64,000 nt of DNA from Ruminococcaceae bacterium UBA6845 (GTDB lineage Bacteria; Bacillota; Clostridia; Oscillospirales; Acutalibacteraceae). The position numbers and the translations under genes are program-made. Location: positions 1 to 64,000 of the forward strand of contig DKDP01000045.1 in assembly GCA_002449395.1 (NCBI GenBank). Reading direction: 5' to 3'. Position 1 is the stretch's first letter. The number at the start of each line of letters is the position of its first letter. Shown here piece after piece: positions 25,342 to 32,818 of this stretch. The notes beneath the pieces were generated by a model that did not search any database, was not told where the DNA came from, and worked only from the letters and a program-made list of their open reading frames with translations.

Positions 25342-28163
25342 TGCGACAGAATAAATTGATCGTAAAGGGTGCCTGCGAGCATAACCTGAAAAATGTTGAT
25401 GTTGAGATACCGAGGGACAAGCTCGTTGTTTTCACCGGTCTTTCGGGCTCGGGCAAATCGTCCCTTGCTTTTGATACAATATATGCCGAGGGTCAGCGAC
25501 GCTATGTTGAGTCTCTCTCGTCCTACGCGAGACAGTTCCTCGGTCAGATGGAAAAGCCGAAAGTCGATTATATTGAGGGACTTTCGCCTGCAATTTCAAT
25601 AGATCAGAAAACCACGTCAAAGAACCCCCGTTCTACGGTCGGAACCGTTACCGAGATATACGATTACCTCCGACTTCTCTATGCGAGGGTAGGTATTCCG
25701 CACTGTCCCGTTTGCGGCAGGGAGATTTCACGCCAGAGTGTTGATACGATTGTCGACAGCATTATGAAGCTTGAAACAGGCACCAAGATTCAGGTGCTTT
25801 CTCCGATCGTCAGCGGCAGGAAGGGCGAATATGTCAAGGAGCTTGATAATATCCGTAAAAGCGGATTTGTCAGAGTCAGGATTGACGGAATCACATACGA
25901 TCTTTCCGAGCAGATTAAGCTCGAAAAGAACAAGAAGCATAATATTGAGGTCATTGTTGACCGACTTGTTATAAAGGACGAGATACGCGGCAGACTTTCC
26001 GATTCCGTTGAAACTGCGGCAAATCTTTCAAAGGGTCTTATTATAATTGATGTAATCGGCGGCGAGGAGCTTATGTTTTCGCAGAACTATGCCTGCCCCG
26101 AGCACGGCGTGAGCGTTGAAGAGCTGAACCCGAGAATGTTCAGCTTCAACAACCCGTTCGGAGCCTGCCCCAAGTGCAGCGGACTCGGCATATTTATGAA
26201 GGTCAGCGAAAAGCTCGTTGTACCCGATCCGAATCTTTCGATCCGTCAGGGTGCGATCAAGGCGTCGGGCTGGTCGGCAACCGACGGCGGAACGATTGCG
26301 CTTATGTATTATGAAGCGTTGGCGAGGGAATATGATTTCTCGCTCGACGTTCCGTACAAGGATCTGCCGGAAAAGGCAAAGAAAGCGATTATGTACGGCA
26401 CAGACGGCAAGAAAATCAAGATGCAGCGCAAGAGCGTATACGGCGAGGGCACGTATATGAAGGACTTTGAGGGTATCCTCAACAACATTGAGCGCCGTTA
26501 TGCCGAAACGACAAGTGAATACTCACGCAACGAGATTGAACAGCTTATGACAGCGGTTGACTGCCCCGAGTGCGGCGGTGCAAGGCTGAAAAAGGAGAGC
26601 CTCTTTGTCACTGTGGGCGGTATAAATATCTATGAATTTTGCAGTAAGTCCATTAAGGACGCACTTGTTTTTCTTGACGGGCTGAAGCTCTCGGACAGAG
26701 ATATGATGATTGCCGATGCGATTATCAAGGAGATAAAAAGCCGAATGAAATTTCTTGCGAGCGTTGGTCTTGATTATCTCACGCTGACGAGAAGCTCGGG
26801 CACGCTTTCGGGCGGAGAAAGTCAGCGTATCCGCCTTGCCACACAGATAGGATCGTCGCTTATGGGCGTTCTTTACATCCTTGATGAGCCGAGTATCGGA
26901 CTGCACCAAAAGGATAACGACAAGCTCCTCGGCACGCTTAAGGAGCTGCGTGACCTCGGCAACACGCTGATAGTTGTTGAGCACGACGAGGAAACGATGC
27001 TTTCGGCAGATTACATTGTCGACGTGGGACCCGGAGCGGGAATACACGGCGGCGAGATTGTCTGTGCAGGAACGCCGCAGGACATAATGAACTGTGAGAA
27101 GTCGATAACGGGTCAGTACCTCAGCGGCAGGAAGAAAATTCCCGTGCCGCAGGAGAGACGAAAGGGTAACGGCAAGTTTCTTGAAGTCAAGGGCGCCGCA
27201 GAAAATAACCTCAATAATATAAATGTTAAAATTCCGCTCGGAGAGTTTGTCTGCGTGACGGGTGTTTCCGGATCGGGTAAATCGTCGCTTGTCAACGAGA
27301 TAATTTATAAACGCCTTGCAGAGGAGCTCAACGGTGCAAAACGCTTCCCCGGCAAGCATAAGGAAATGCTCGGAATCGAAAATCTCGACAAGGTTATTGA
27401 TATCGACCAGTCGCCGATCGGCAGAACTCCACGCTCAAATCCCGCAACCTATACAGGAGTTTTCAACGACATCCGTGAGCTTTTCGCTATGACGTCGGAC
27501 GCAAAGAGCAGGGGATATACTGCGAGCAGATTTTCCTTTAACGTCAAGGGCGGCCGCTGTGAAGCCTGTCAGGGCGACGGAATTATGAAAATTGAAATGC
27601 ACTTCCTGCCCGATATTTTTGTTCCGTGCGAGGTTTGTCACGGGGCGAGATATAACAGGGAGACGCTTGAAGTAAAATACAAGGGCAAGAGCATTTACGA
27701 TGTGCTTGAAATGACGGTTGAGGAAGCGGTTAATTTCTTCTCCGCCGTACCTAAGATACACAAGAAGCTGTCAACTCTCTTTGAGGTCGGATTGGGATAT
27801 GTCAAGCTCGGTCAGTCCGCAACAACGCTTTCGGGCGGTGAGGCACAGAGAGTTAAGCTCGCAACCGAGCTTGCAAAGCCTGCAACGGGCAGAACGATCT
27901 ACATTCTTGATGAACCGACAACGGGACTTCACACAGCCGATGTTCACAGGCTGATTGAGGTTTTGCAGAAGCTCGTTGACAAGGGAAATACCGTGCTTGT
28001 AATCGAGCATAACCTCGACGTTATCAAGACTGCGGATTATGTAATTGATCTCGGTCCCGACGGCGGCGACAAGGGCGGAAACATCGTTGCAACGGGTACT
28101 CCCGAGGATGTTGCAAAGGAAAAGCGTTCATACACGGGACAGTATCTTAAAAAGGTTTTATAA
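25341..28163 (+). CDS. uvrA: Excinuclease ABC subunit A
   Basis: A 940-residue UvrA, the damage-scanning ABC ATPase of nucleotide excision repair. First Walker A GLSGSGKSSLAFDT near 32-45; zinc-finger CPVCG; ABC signatures LSGGESQRIRLA and LSGGEAQRVKLA; Walker B ILDEPSIGLHQKDN and ILDEPTTGLHTADV; the C-terminal zinc module CEACQGDG and CEVCHGARYN. The first base of ATG is the last base of the uvrB stop, so translation is coupled. Uvr(B)-A order is normal for Firmicutes. Confidence 0.98.
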   Translation: MRQNKLIVKGACEHNLKNVDVEIPRDKLVVFTGLSGSGKSSLAFDTIYAEGQRRYVESLSSYARQFLGQMEKPKVDYIEGLSPAISIDQKTTSKNPRSTVGTVTEIYDYLRLLYARVGIPHCPVCGREISRQSVDTIVDSIMKLETGTKIQVLSPIVSGRKGEYVKELDNIRKSGFVRVRIDGITYDLSEQIKLEKNKKHNIEVIVDRLVIKDEIRGRLSDSVETAANLSKGLIIIDVIGGEELMFSQNYACPEHGVSVEELNPRMFSFNNPFGACPKCSGLGIFMKVSEKLVVPDPNLSIRQGAIKASGWSATDGGTIALMYYEALAREYDFSLDVPYKDLPEKAKKAIMYGTDGKKIKMQRKSVYGEGTYMKDFEGILNNIERRYAETTSEYSRNEIEQLMTAVDCPECGGARLKKESLFVTVGGINIYEFCSKSIKDALVFLDGLKLSDRDMMIADAIIKEIKSRMKFLASVGLDYLTLTRSSGTLSGGESQRIRLATQIGSSLMGVLYILDEPSIGLHQKDNDKLLGTLKELRDLGNTLIVVEHDEETMLSADYIVDVGPGAGIHGGEIVCAGTPQDIMNCEKSITGQYLSGRKKIPVPQERRKGNGKFLEVKGAAENNLNNINVKIPLGEFVCVTGVSGSGKSSLVNEIIYKRLAEELNGAKRFPGKHKEMLGIENLDKVIDIDQSPIGRTPRSNPATYTGVFNDIRELFAMTSDAKSRGYTASRFSFNVKGGRCEACQGDGIMKIEMHFLPDIFVPCEVCHGARYNRETLEVKYKGKSIYDVLEMTVEEAVNFFSAVPKIHKKLSTLFEVGLGYVKLGQSATTLSGGEAQRVKLATELAKPATGRTIYILDEPTTGLHTADVHRLIEVLQKLVDKGNTVLVIEHNLDVIKTADYVIDLGPDGGDKGGNIVATGTPEDVAKEKRSYTGQYLKKVL

Positions 28164-28213
28164 TAGGGGACATAATCGGCTATACGGTAAAAAACAAACG
28201 TAAAGATTGTATT

Positions 28214-28243
28214 AAAAAAAGAGGTTGCGAAACCTCTTTTTTT
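28214..28243. terminator. Bidirectional terminator between uvrA and the XRE gene
   Basis: AAAAAAAGAGGTT, loop GCGA, AACCTCTTTTTTT; symmetric, serving convergent genes. It reaches the XRE stop codon. Confidence 0.9.
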
Positions 28244-28436
28244 AGTCGTTAAATAATTCGTCATAAGAGACATTAAGAATTTCACAAAGTTTATTAATAT
28301 TTTTAGCGTGCGGCATTGATATTCCTGTCTCATACTTTGCAATTGTGGAGCGGCTGACGCCCAATACATCGGCAAGCTGCTGCTGTTTCAATCCGAGTTT
28401 TTTTCTTGTTGTTTTAAAATTTTCCGAAAAGCTCAT
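28242..28436 (-). CDS. Small XRE-family HTH regulator downstream of a structured leader
   Basis: A 64-residue Cro/CI-type DNA-binding protein, essentially one HTH domain: FKTTRKKLGLKQQQLADVL, then VSRSTIAKYETG as helices 2-3, then NINKLCEILNVSYDEL. There is no effector or peptidase domain. A longer frame to 28535 would run through the upstream terminator; ATG at 28436 has GGGAGG 9 nt before it. Its mRNA must read through the intrinsic terminator at 28451-28484 that ends the structured leader (28451-28617), so expression is probably controlled by attenuation. A 10-bp palindrome ATCAATTGAT next to the leader -10 box is a candidate autoregulatory operator (inference). Confidence 0.85.
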   Translation of the reverse strand: MSFSENFKTTRKKLGLKQQQLADVLGVSRSTIAKYETGISMPHAKNINKLCEILNVSYDELFND

Positions 28437-28450
28437 ATTTTCATCCTCCC

Positions 28451-28484
28451 GTAAAATAAAAAGTGCGCAGCCGAAGCTACGCAC
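28451..28484 (-). terminator. Leader terminator, copy 1, before the XRE ribosome site
   Basis: Minus strand GTGCGTAGC, loop TTCG, GCTGCGCAC, then TTTTTATTTTA; it ends 5 nt before GGGAGG. Confidence 0.88.
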
Positions 28485-28617
28485 GAAAAATGCTTTGCTC
28501 CGATTGCTGCGAAACAAACTAAAAGCGATCACCAAAGTGTGCGTTTATAGAGCATGCATTTTTGCCAATGTAAAAATGCACACTTAGTGATCTTCATATG
28601 ATTAAGTTTGTTTCGCA
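28451..28617 (-). ncRNA. Structured leader/ncRNA copy 1
   Basis: Predicted transcript of about 165 nt on the minus strand. P1: GCGAAACAAACT (28616-28605) with AGTTTGTTTCGC (28520-28509). P2: GATCAC (28592-28587) with GTGATC (28532-28527). P3: AAGTGTGC with GCACACTT. The apical region contains AAAAATGCATGCTC followed by TATAAACG. After P1 comes AGCAATCG, then GAGCAAAGCATTTTT, which can pair with AAAAATGC and TGCTC of the apical loop (8 + 5 bp), forming a pseudoknot. The RNA ends in a 9-bp TTCG-capped terminator. I do not recognise the family. Transcription start and structure are predicted, not measured. Confidence 0.75.
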
Positions 28618-28623
28618 AAACAT

Positions 28624-28641
28624 ATTATATCATCAATTGAT
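28624..28641 (-). promoter_or_regulatory. Leader promoter and palindrome, copy 1
   Basis: Extended -10 TGATATAAT on the minus strand (hexamer 28629-28624) with the palindrome ATCAATTGAT (28641-28632) just upstream, inside the -35/-10 spacer. The -35 is poor, consistent with an extended -10 promoter or a regulated one. The palindrome is a candidate XRE operator. Confidence 0.65.
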
Positions 28642-28686
28642 ATGAAAATCCAGTAGATTTTAAATTTTTATTATTATGCCGAGTTT

Positions 28687-28698
28687 TTAAAAGCTCAT
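28687..28698 (-). pseudogene. Remnant start of an XRE gene copy
   Basis: Minus strand GGAGGG, then ATG AGC TTT TAA. The first three codons match those of the XRE gene at 28436, then a stop. It appears to mark the endpoint of the tandem duplication or a deletion of a second regulator gene. Confidence 0.5.
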
Positions 28699-28712
28699 AT
28701 TTTCACCCTCCC

Positions 28713-28746
28713 ATAAAATAAAAAGTGCGCAGCCGAAGCTACGCAC
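28713..28746 (-). terminator. Leader terminator, copy 2
   Basis: The same GTGCGTAGC-TTCG-GCTGCGCAC hairpin and T-rich tail as copy 1. Confidence 0.88.
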
Positions 28747-28872
28747 AAAAAACGCATTGCTCCGATTGCTGCGAACAAGAAAACGTCATTAAAGTATGCG
28801 TTTATAGAGCATGCATTTTTAACATTTGTAAAAACGCATACTTTATGACGTAAAATATTAATCTTGTTCGCA
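28713..28872 (-). ncRNA. Structured leader/ncRNA copy 2
   Basis: Predicted transcript of about 160 nt with the same plan as copy 1. P1: GCGAACAAGA with TCTTGTTCGC. P2/P3: ACGTCAT and AAAGTATGCGTTT (28851-28832) with AAACGCATACTTT and ATGACGT (28803-28783), separated by a single bulged A. The arm sequences differ from copy 1 yet remain complementary. The apical AAAAATGCATGCTCTATAAA is identical to copy 1, and the 3' tail reads GAGCAATGCGTTTTTT, again complementary to the loop. No coding sequence follows, so this copy can act only as an RNA or be a relic. Confidence 0.72.
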
Positions 28873-28878
28873 AAACAT

Positions 28879-28897
28879 ATTATATCATCAATTGATG
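28879..28897 (-). promoter_or_regulatory. Leader promoter and palindrome, copy 2
   Basis: The same extended -10 (28884-28879); here the palindrome grows to 12 bp, CATCAATTGATG (28897-28886). Confidence 0.65.
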
Positions 28898-28962
28898 TGA
28901 AAATCCAGTAGGTTTTAAATTTTTATCATATATAATTCGGAAAGCTGTACATTGAGGATTGC

Positions 28963-28991
28963 AAAGAAAAAGGAGCTCGTGCGAGCTCCTT
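28963..28991 (-). terminator. Terminator of the serine hydrolase gene
   Basis: Minus strand AAGGAGCTCG, loop CA, CGAGCTCCTT and a T-rich tail. Confidence 0.88.
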
Positions 28992-28999
28992 AATTTATT

Positions 29000-30595
29000 T
29001 TATTTTACGAATCTGCCGACGGTGTCGGTATCGCTGTAAAATGTACCGAAAACATCGCCGCCGAAGTCGAGAAAGTTTTCCAGCTTAGGTCCGACATTCA
29101 TTCCCATATTGAACTCAATGTTGAACTTGGCAACTGCACCGAATCCGGGATAAGAATTTTGCCTGAGAATGACTGTATTTCCTTTGAAAATGAATCGGAG
29201 CCTTTTGGACTGCGGTCTGCCGGAATTGTAAAGGAAAAATTCAAGACTGCCGTCACGGTTCCACGTTGCCTGAGCGTCAACGATAAGCTCGTTTTCGCCG
29301 AGGGTGATAACATTGTGGGTATATTCGTTGTTCATACCTGCTTTAATCGTCATTCTGTCGGAATTATTCTCCTTGAACGACATAATCGCATTGTCCTTGT
29401 CAAAGGTGATGACAACATCGGTCAGTCCGCCGATTTTTTTGCGCCACATAAAGTATGTAACTGCGCCCTGCGTACTTGAATAGGGCAGGGGGACAAACTT
29501 CATCATACGGTTGCTGATCTTCGCTTCACGCTTAGGGTCACGCTTGCCGGTTGATTTTTTGAAGTCGGGGCCGTAGCCTCTTGTTGTTGTGAGGGCTTTG
29601 AACTCAAATTTTTTCTCGTCGCTGATTTCCGTCGGATCAATAAACGCTTTCGGGAAGTGCTTATATACGGATGCAATGGCGTCGCCGTCACGTGTGTCGC
29701 TCGCAGTGATAACTACGCAGGCATCCTGATCCGGGAACATAAACGAAAACTGACCGTAAAGACCCGTAAATCTGTATGTCGTGTCGTGATGCTCGTGGTC
29801 GATCCAGATCTGATAGCCGTACTCGGCATTGTCGGAGAACACAGGATAAGTTTTTTTCGTGTAAGGATAGGTTGCTTTATTGAACCAGTCCTCGGAGAAA
29901 ACCCTCTTGCCGTTATACACACCCTTGTTAACATAGAGCATTGATATCTTAGCGATATCCTCAACCGTCAGCTTGAGACCCCAGCCGCCTGCATCAACGT
30001 CAACCTGGCTCTGCTCCCAATGGGGAACCTTTATATCAAGCGGTTCATAAAGCCTCGGAGTGAGGTACTCGGTCATAGTCATACCTGTTTCTCTCTGCAA
30101 AATCCACGAGAGAAGATACGCATTTTCGCTTATATACTTCCAGTCGGTGTTCGGCTCAAATTGAATCTTTTGGTCAAGGATTCCGTCAACCCAGTCGGTC
30201 TTTGCCTTGTCGTCAAAAACGCTCGTGACCTTGCCCATTCTCATTGAAAGGACATCGTGAACCGTAATTTTCTTCGCCCATTCCTTTTGCTGACCGCTGA
30301 GACCCTCGAGCTTATGCGGAAAATATTTTTCATAAATCTTTGTGTCAAGCGAAATGATACCCTCGTCTACGGCAATACCGATGGCGGTTGCCGTAACGCT
30401 CTTGGTCAGTGAAAACATATCGTGGGGAGTGTCAACTCGGTTCGGTGCCCAGTGACACTCGCAGGCAACCTTGCCGTGCCTTACTACCATAAGGCTGTCA
30501 ATGTTATAATCAAGTTTTTCATAGAATCGGATAAGATCCGTCACAACGTCGGAATCAACGCCGACCTGCTCGGGATAATCTGCTCTTTCCAACAA
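29000..30595 (-). CDS. Beta-lactamase-fold serine hydrolase
   Basis: A 531-residue protein of the class C beta-lactamase/esterase superfamily. SxxK is seen as S62-L-T-K65 in DMFSLTKSVTATAIG. The second motif region is WKYISENAYLLSWIL (Tyr154). The catalytic domain ends near 330; about 350-530 is a C-terminal beta-rich lipocalin-like region of unknown role. No signal peptide is visible, so it is likely cytoplasmic. Such proteins are usually esterases, D-amino-acid peptidases or amide hydrolases rather than resistance enzymes. The start is TTG at 30595 with AAGGAG 8 nt upstream. It is a single gene between its own promoter and terminator. Confidence 0.85.
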   Translation of the reverse strand: MLERADYPEQVGVDSDVVTDLIRFYEKLDYNIDSLMVVRHGKVACECHWAPNRVDTPHDMFSLTKSVTATAIGIAVDEGIISLDTKIYEKYFPHKLEGLSGQQKEWAKKITVHDVLSMRMGKVTSVFDDKAKTDWVDGILDQKIQFEPNTDWKYISENAYLLSWILQRETGMTMTEYLTPRLYEPLDIKVPHWEQSQVDVDAGGWGLKLTVEDIAKISMLYVNKGVYNGKRVFSEDWFNKATYPYTKKTYPVFSDNAEYGYQIWIDHEHHDTTYRFTGLYGQFSFMFPDQDACVVITASDTRDGDAIASVYKHFPKAFIDPTEISDEKKFEFKALTTTRGYGPDFKKSTGKRDPKREAKISNRMMKFVPLPYSSTQGAVTYFMWRKKIGGLTDVVITFDKDNAIMSFKENNSDRMTIKAGMNNEYTHNVITLGENELIVDAQATWNRDGSLEFFLYNSGRPQSKRLRFIFKGNTVILRQNSYPGFGAVAKFNIEFNMGMNVGPKLENFLDFGGDVFGTFYSDTDTVGRFVK

Positions 30596-30628
30596 ATTAA
30601 TCGCTCCTTTAATTAGATTGACGCAGTT

Positions 30629-30657
30629 ATTATACCATTTAACAGGGACAATTGCAA
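30629..30657 (-). promoter_or_regulatory. Promoter of the serine hydrolase gene
   Basis: Minus strand TTGCAA (30657-30652), 17-nt spacer, TATAAT (30634-30629). Confidence 0.7.
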
Positions 30658-30675
30658 AGAAAAATACATATTATT

Positions 30676-32310
30676 TTACTTTTTCGTTAGGTTGTATAAT
30701 TCGTTGTTAATTAAATTGCGCATTTTAAATATACTTTCCGTTTCTCTCGGATAATCGTAGAATGTAATTTTACCGAAATTGTCTTCAAGAAGTTTGACCG
30801 TATTATCTTTGCCGATCAGATCGGAAAGTAATTTCATTGCACGCATATCCTGTAAACCCTCATAAAATACAACGCTTCTGACGGACTCAATCGCTCCGTC
30901 TTTACCCGGGTAGACGGAAAATGCATCGCCCGACGGAAAAGCCGAATCGGCGTCCGTGACGGAAAACGGATCAATACTGCGCTTTGAAAGCTGAGAGTTG
31001 TAGAAATTATAGCCCCATTGCAGGAATCCCTCAATTCCGAATTTAAAGAGCTGGGCACCGAGAGCACGGGTCGTTGAAAGCGGCATACCGAAAAAGCGGT
31101 TGCTCAGTTTTCCGCCCTGACCACAGCAGTAGTATGTCCAAGGATGCGGAAAGCCTTTTTCGATGAAGCTATCAATGTCGTTTGTGCAGGGGATGGGATT
31201 GGCAATCAGTCCATTTTCGTAATAAACGTAGTCGGAGAGGGCGTCAATTATTGTGAAACCCTCAAGCAGGGGAGCGACAATCTCCTTTGCCCGCTGATAT
31301 GACGGTGCCTGTTCTTCGTTCGGCTCGTCCGAGATATGGAAAAATGTTCTTTCCTTAATTCCGAGGGAGTGTATAACCTTTATGAGCTCGGGAATGAAAG
31401 CGTTTAAAAATGTTATGTATTCCGCAGAATCTGCTTTTGTATGCCAGCCGAAAATCTGTTTTTCCTCTCCGTCGGCATCCGCAATTATTTTCGGCGCATA
31501 TTCGGCACCCCACTGTGAGAACAGGTGCGAAATCTCAATATATTTGATGCCGCAATCCAGTGCAAGCCTGACCCAGCGGATAAATTTATCAAACCCGAAA
31601 GAATATTTACCGTCTTTCAAAAACACGTCGACAAGCTGTACTGTCAGCCTTTCTCCGCCGACCTCGGTGTCAAGAGGCGGAGTGAAAATCGGGGTGAGCA
31701 GCATATTGATTCCCGTGTGCACGGCGGTTCTGATGAACGATTCCGTCAGCGACCAAAATTTTTCACTGAAAACGGGCACTTTATAATAATCGGCTATTCC
31801 GTCGCAGTGAAACCATTCTGTGTAGATCAAATCCTGATCGGGCAGCACGGTGTTGATAACATTGAGATTCAGCGTGTTTGAGCTCATTTCGGCGCCGTCA
31901 CGAAGTATTCTGACGGTTATCGGATAATTGCCCTCACAAATATTTTTCGGAAGTTCAACGGTGATCCAAAGCGAATAGTAATTGTTCGGCTTTATCAAAA
32001 CCGAATTGTTTTCGACAGGAAAGAGAACGTCGGGAAAAAGTCCCGCCTCGGTTCGCTCGTAAATTTCACAGTCCGATTTATACACAGGGAGCTCGGACGG
32101 AACGTTGCCGACCGAGCGGATATTTATGTATTCGGCAACGGGAGACTCCACCTCAATATCGGCATAGAATCTCTCACTGCTCTTGTATGCGATTTGATAT
32201 GAGAAGCGTTCGCCTTTCAGAACCGTTCCGCAGCCTGTTTCGGTCAGGTCACATTCTCCGTCAAGGAAAACACGCTGAAGTGACGAAACCTGTTTTGTAG
32301 TAAAATCCAT
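30676..32310 (-). CDS. GH123-like / DUF4091 glycosidase
   Basis: A 544-residue protein with no signal peptide. The N-terminal beta-sandwich (1-150) ends near LNLNVINTVLPDQDLIYTEW, a join typical of GH123/DUF4091 proteins. A TIM barrel follows: EWFHCDGIADYY, YIEISHLFSQWGAEYAP, and FFHISDEPNEEQ containing the adjacent Asp328-Glu329 pair. In GH123 beta-N-acetylgalactosaminidases such an Asp-Glu pair performs substrate-assisted catalysis. The C-terminal VFYEGLQDMRAMKLLSDLIG is the DUF4091 signature. It probably removes GalNAc- or related residues, but the substrate is inferred. A promoter lies at 32335-32363. Confidence 0.78.
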   Translation of the reverse strand: MDFTTKQVSSLQRVFLDGECDLTETGCGTVLKGERFSYQIAYKSSERFYADIEVESPVAEYINIRSVGNVPSELPVYKSDCEIYERTEAGLFPDVLFPVENNSVLIKPNNYYSLWITVELPKNICEGNYPITVRILRDGAEMSSNTLNLNVINTVLPDQDLIYTEWFHCDGIADYYKVPVFSEKFWSLTESFIRTAVHTGINMLLTPIFTPPLDTEVGGERLTVQLVDVFLKDGKYSFGFDKFIRWVRLALDCGIKYIEISHLFSQWGAEYAPKIIADADGEEKQIFGWHTKADSAEYITFLNAFIPELIKVIHSLGIKERTFFHISDEPNEEQAPSYQRAKEIVAPLLEGFTIIDALSDYVYYENGLIANPIPCTNDIDSFIEKGFPHPWTYYCCGQGGKLSNRFFGMPLSTTRALGAQLFKFGIEGFLQWGYNFYNSQLSKRSIDPFSVTDADSAFPSGDAFSVYPGKDGAIESVRSVVFYEGLQDMRAMKLLSDLIGKDNTVKLLEDNFGKITFYDYPRETESIFKMRNLINNELYNLTKK

Positions 32311-32334
32311 AGCTTTAACTCCCGTTTTTCTTTT

Positions 32335-32363
32335 ATAATACCAAATAAAGACGGCTTTGTAAA
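32335..32363 (-). promoter_or_regulatory. Promoter of the GH123-like gene
   Basis: Minus strand TTTACA (32363-32358), 17-nt spacer, TATTAT (32340-32335). It lies in the short gap after the membrane protein gene. Confidence 0.6.
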
Positions 32364-32365
32364 CA

Positions 32366-32773
32366 TCATCTTTTGTTTGCGCTGATTATTCCGCCGATCG
32401 CCGAGAAAAGTGTCATTATAGCCGCAGCAACCCATCCCGTTATCGAAATTCCCGTTCGGCTGATAATTGATGAAACAAGGAAAATAATCAAAAATGCAGG
32501 TGCGGCGCTGACTGCTCCGATTAAAATACCGTTTTTACGTATCGGCTTGACGGCTGCAAATCCGCCGACAAGTCCCGACATAGCGGAGATAAAGAATATC
32601 ATATATCTGAAATAATCCGATTTTGCGTCCGTTTTAAGACTGATGAGAGAGAAAACAGCGGTCAGTGCAAAATAGATGATTATGTTGACTAAAGAACCGA
32701 TCAGCGTCTTGATTGCTGTTTGCAAAAGCGCAGGGGATTCCTTTGCAGATGATTTTCTCTTGCTTTTGGGCAT
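32366..32773 (-). CDS. Small four-helix membrane protein (TIGR04086-like)
   Basis: A 135-residue protein with a basic N-terminus (MPKSKRKSSAKE) and four hydrophobic segments at about 20-44, 54-75, 84-104 and 109-131. FFISAMSGLVGGFAAVKPIR and the Gly-rich last helix resemble the TIGR04086 family of clostridial membrane proteins, which has no known function. Its ribosome site GGAGGG lies inside the 3' arm of the terminator that follows the acyl-CoA synthetase gene. Confidence 0.7.
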   Translation of the reverse strand: MPKSKRKSSAKESPALLQTAIKTLIGSLVNIIIYFALTAVFSLISLKTDAKSDYFRYMIFFISAMSGLVGGFAAVKPIRKNGILIGAVSAAPAFLIIFLVSSIISRTGISITGWVAAAIMTLFSAIGGIISANKR

Positions 32774-32807
32774 AAAAATCCCTCCTCAGTAGAATATATG
32801 AGGAGGG
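32774..32807 (-). terminator. Hairpin after acyl-CoA synthetase gene that contains the next ribosome site
   Basis: Minus strand CCCTCCTCA (32807-32799), loop, TGAGGAGGG (32788-32780), then ATTTTT and ATG. It can terminate upstream transcription; in a read-through mRNA the GGAGGG of the membrane-protein gene would be held in the stem. Confidence 0.7.
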
Positions 32808-32818
32808 TTGTTTTGTTA

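Larger units (their letters stand above)
28427..28671 (-). repeat. Tandem leader unit, copy 1 (upstream of XRE gene)
   Basis: This 245-bp unit contains, in minus-strand order, an A/T-rich upstream segment, a promoter with an internal palindrome, a long hairpin, a terminator, a ribosome site and ATG AGC. It is repeated at 28689-28926. Promoter, terminator, apical loop and 3' tail are nearly identical between copies, while the helix arms differ but stay paired. Confidence 0.9.
28689..28926 (-). repeat. Tandem leader unit, copy 2
   Basis: A 238-bp second copy of the unit at 28427-28671, in the same orientation. It keeps the promoter, hairpin, terminator, GGAGGG and ATG AGC TTT, then runs into TAA, so it holds no protein gene. 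Confidence 0.9.

Noticed and set aside
26523..27359. 278-codon open frame opposite uvrA
   Set aside because: Shadow of uvrA, with no ribosome site or homology-like motif.
28427..28926. Reading the two hairpin units as MITEs or insertion sequence ends
   Set aside because: Terminal arms differ between copies and change in a compensating way, each unit has a promoter and terminator, and I see no target-site duplication or transposase.
29000..30595. Beta-lactam resistance enzyme
   Set aside because: No signal peptide, atypical second motif and long C-terminal extension; the fold is shared by many esterases and peptidases.
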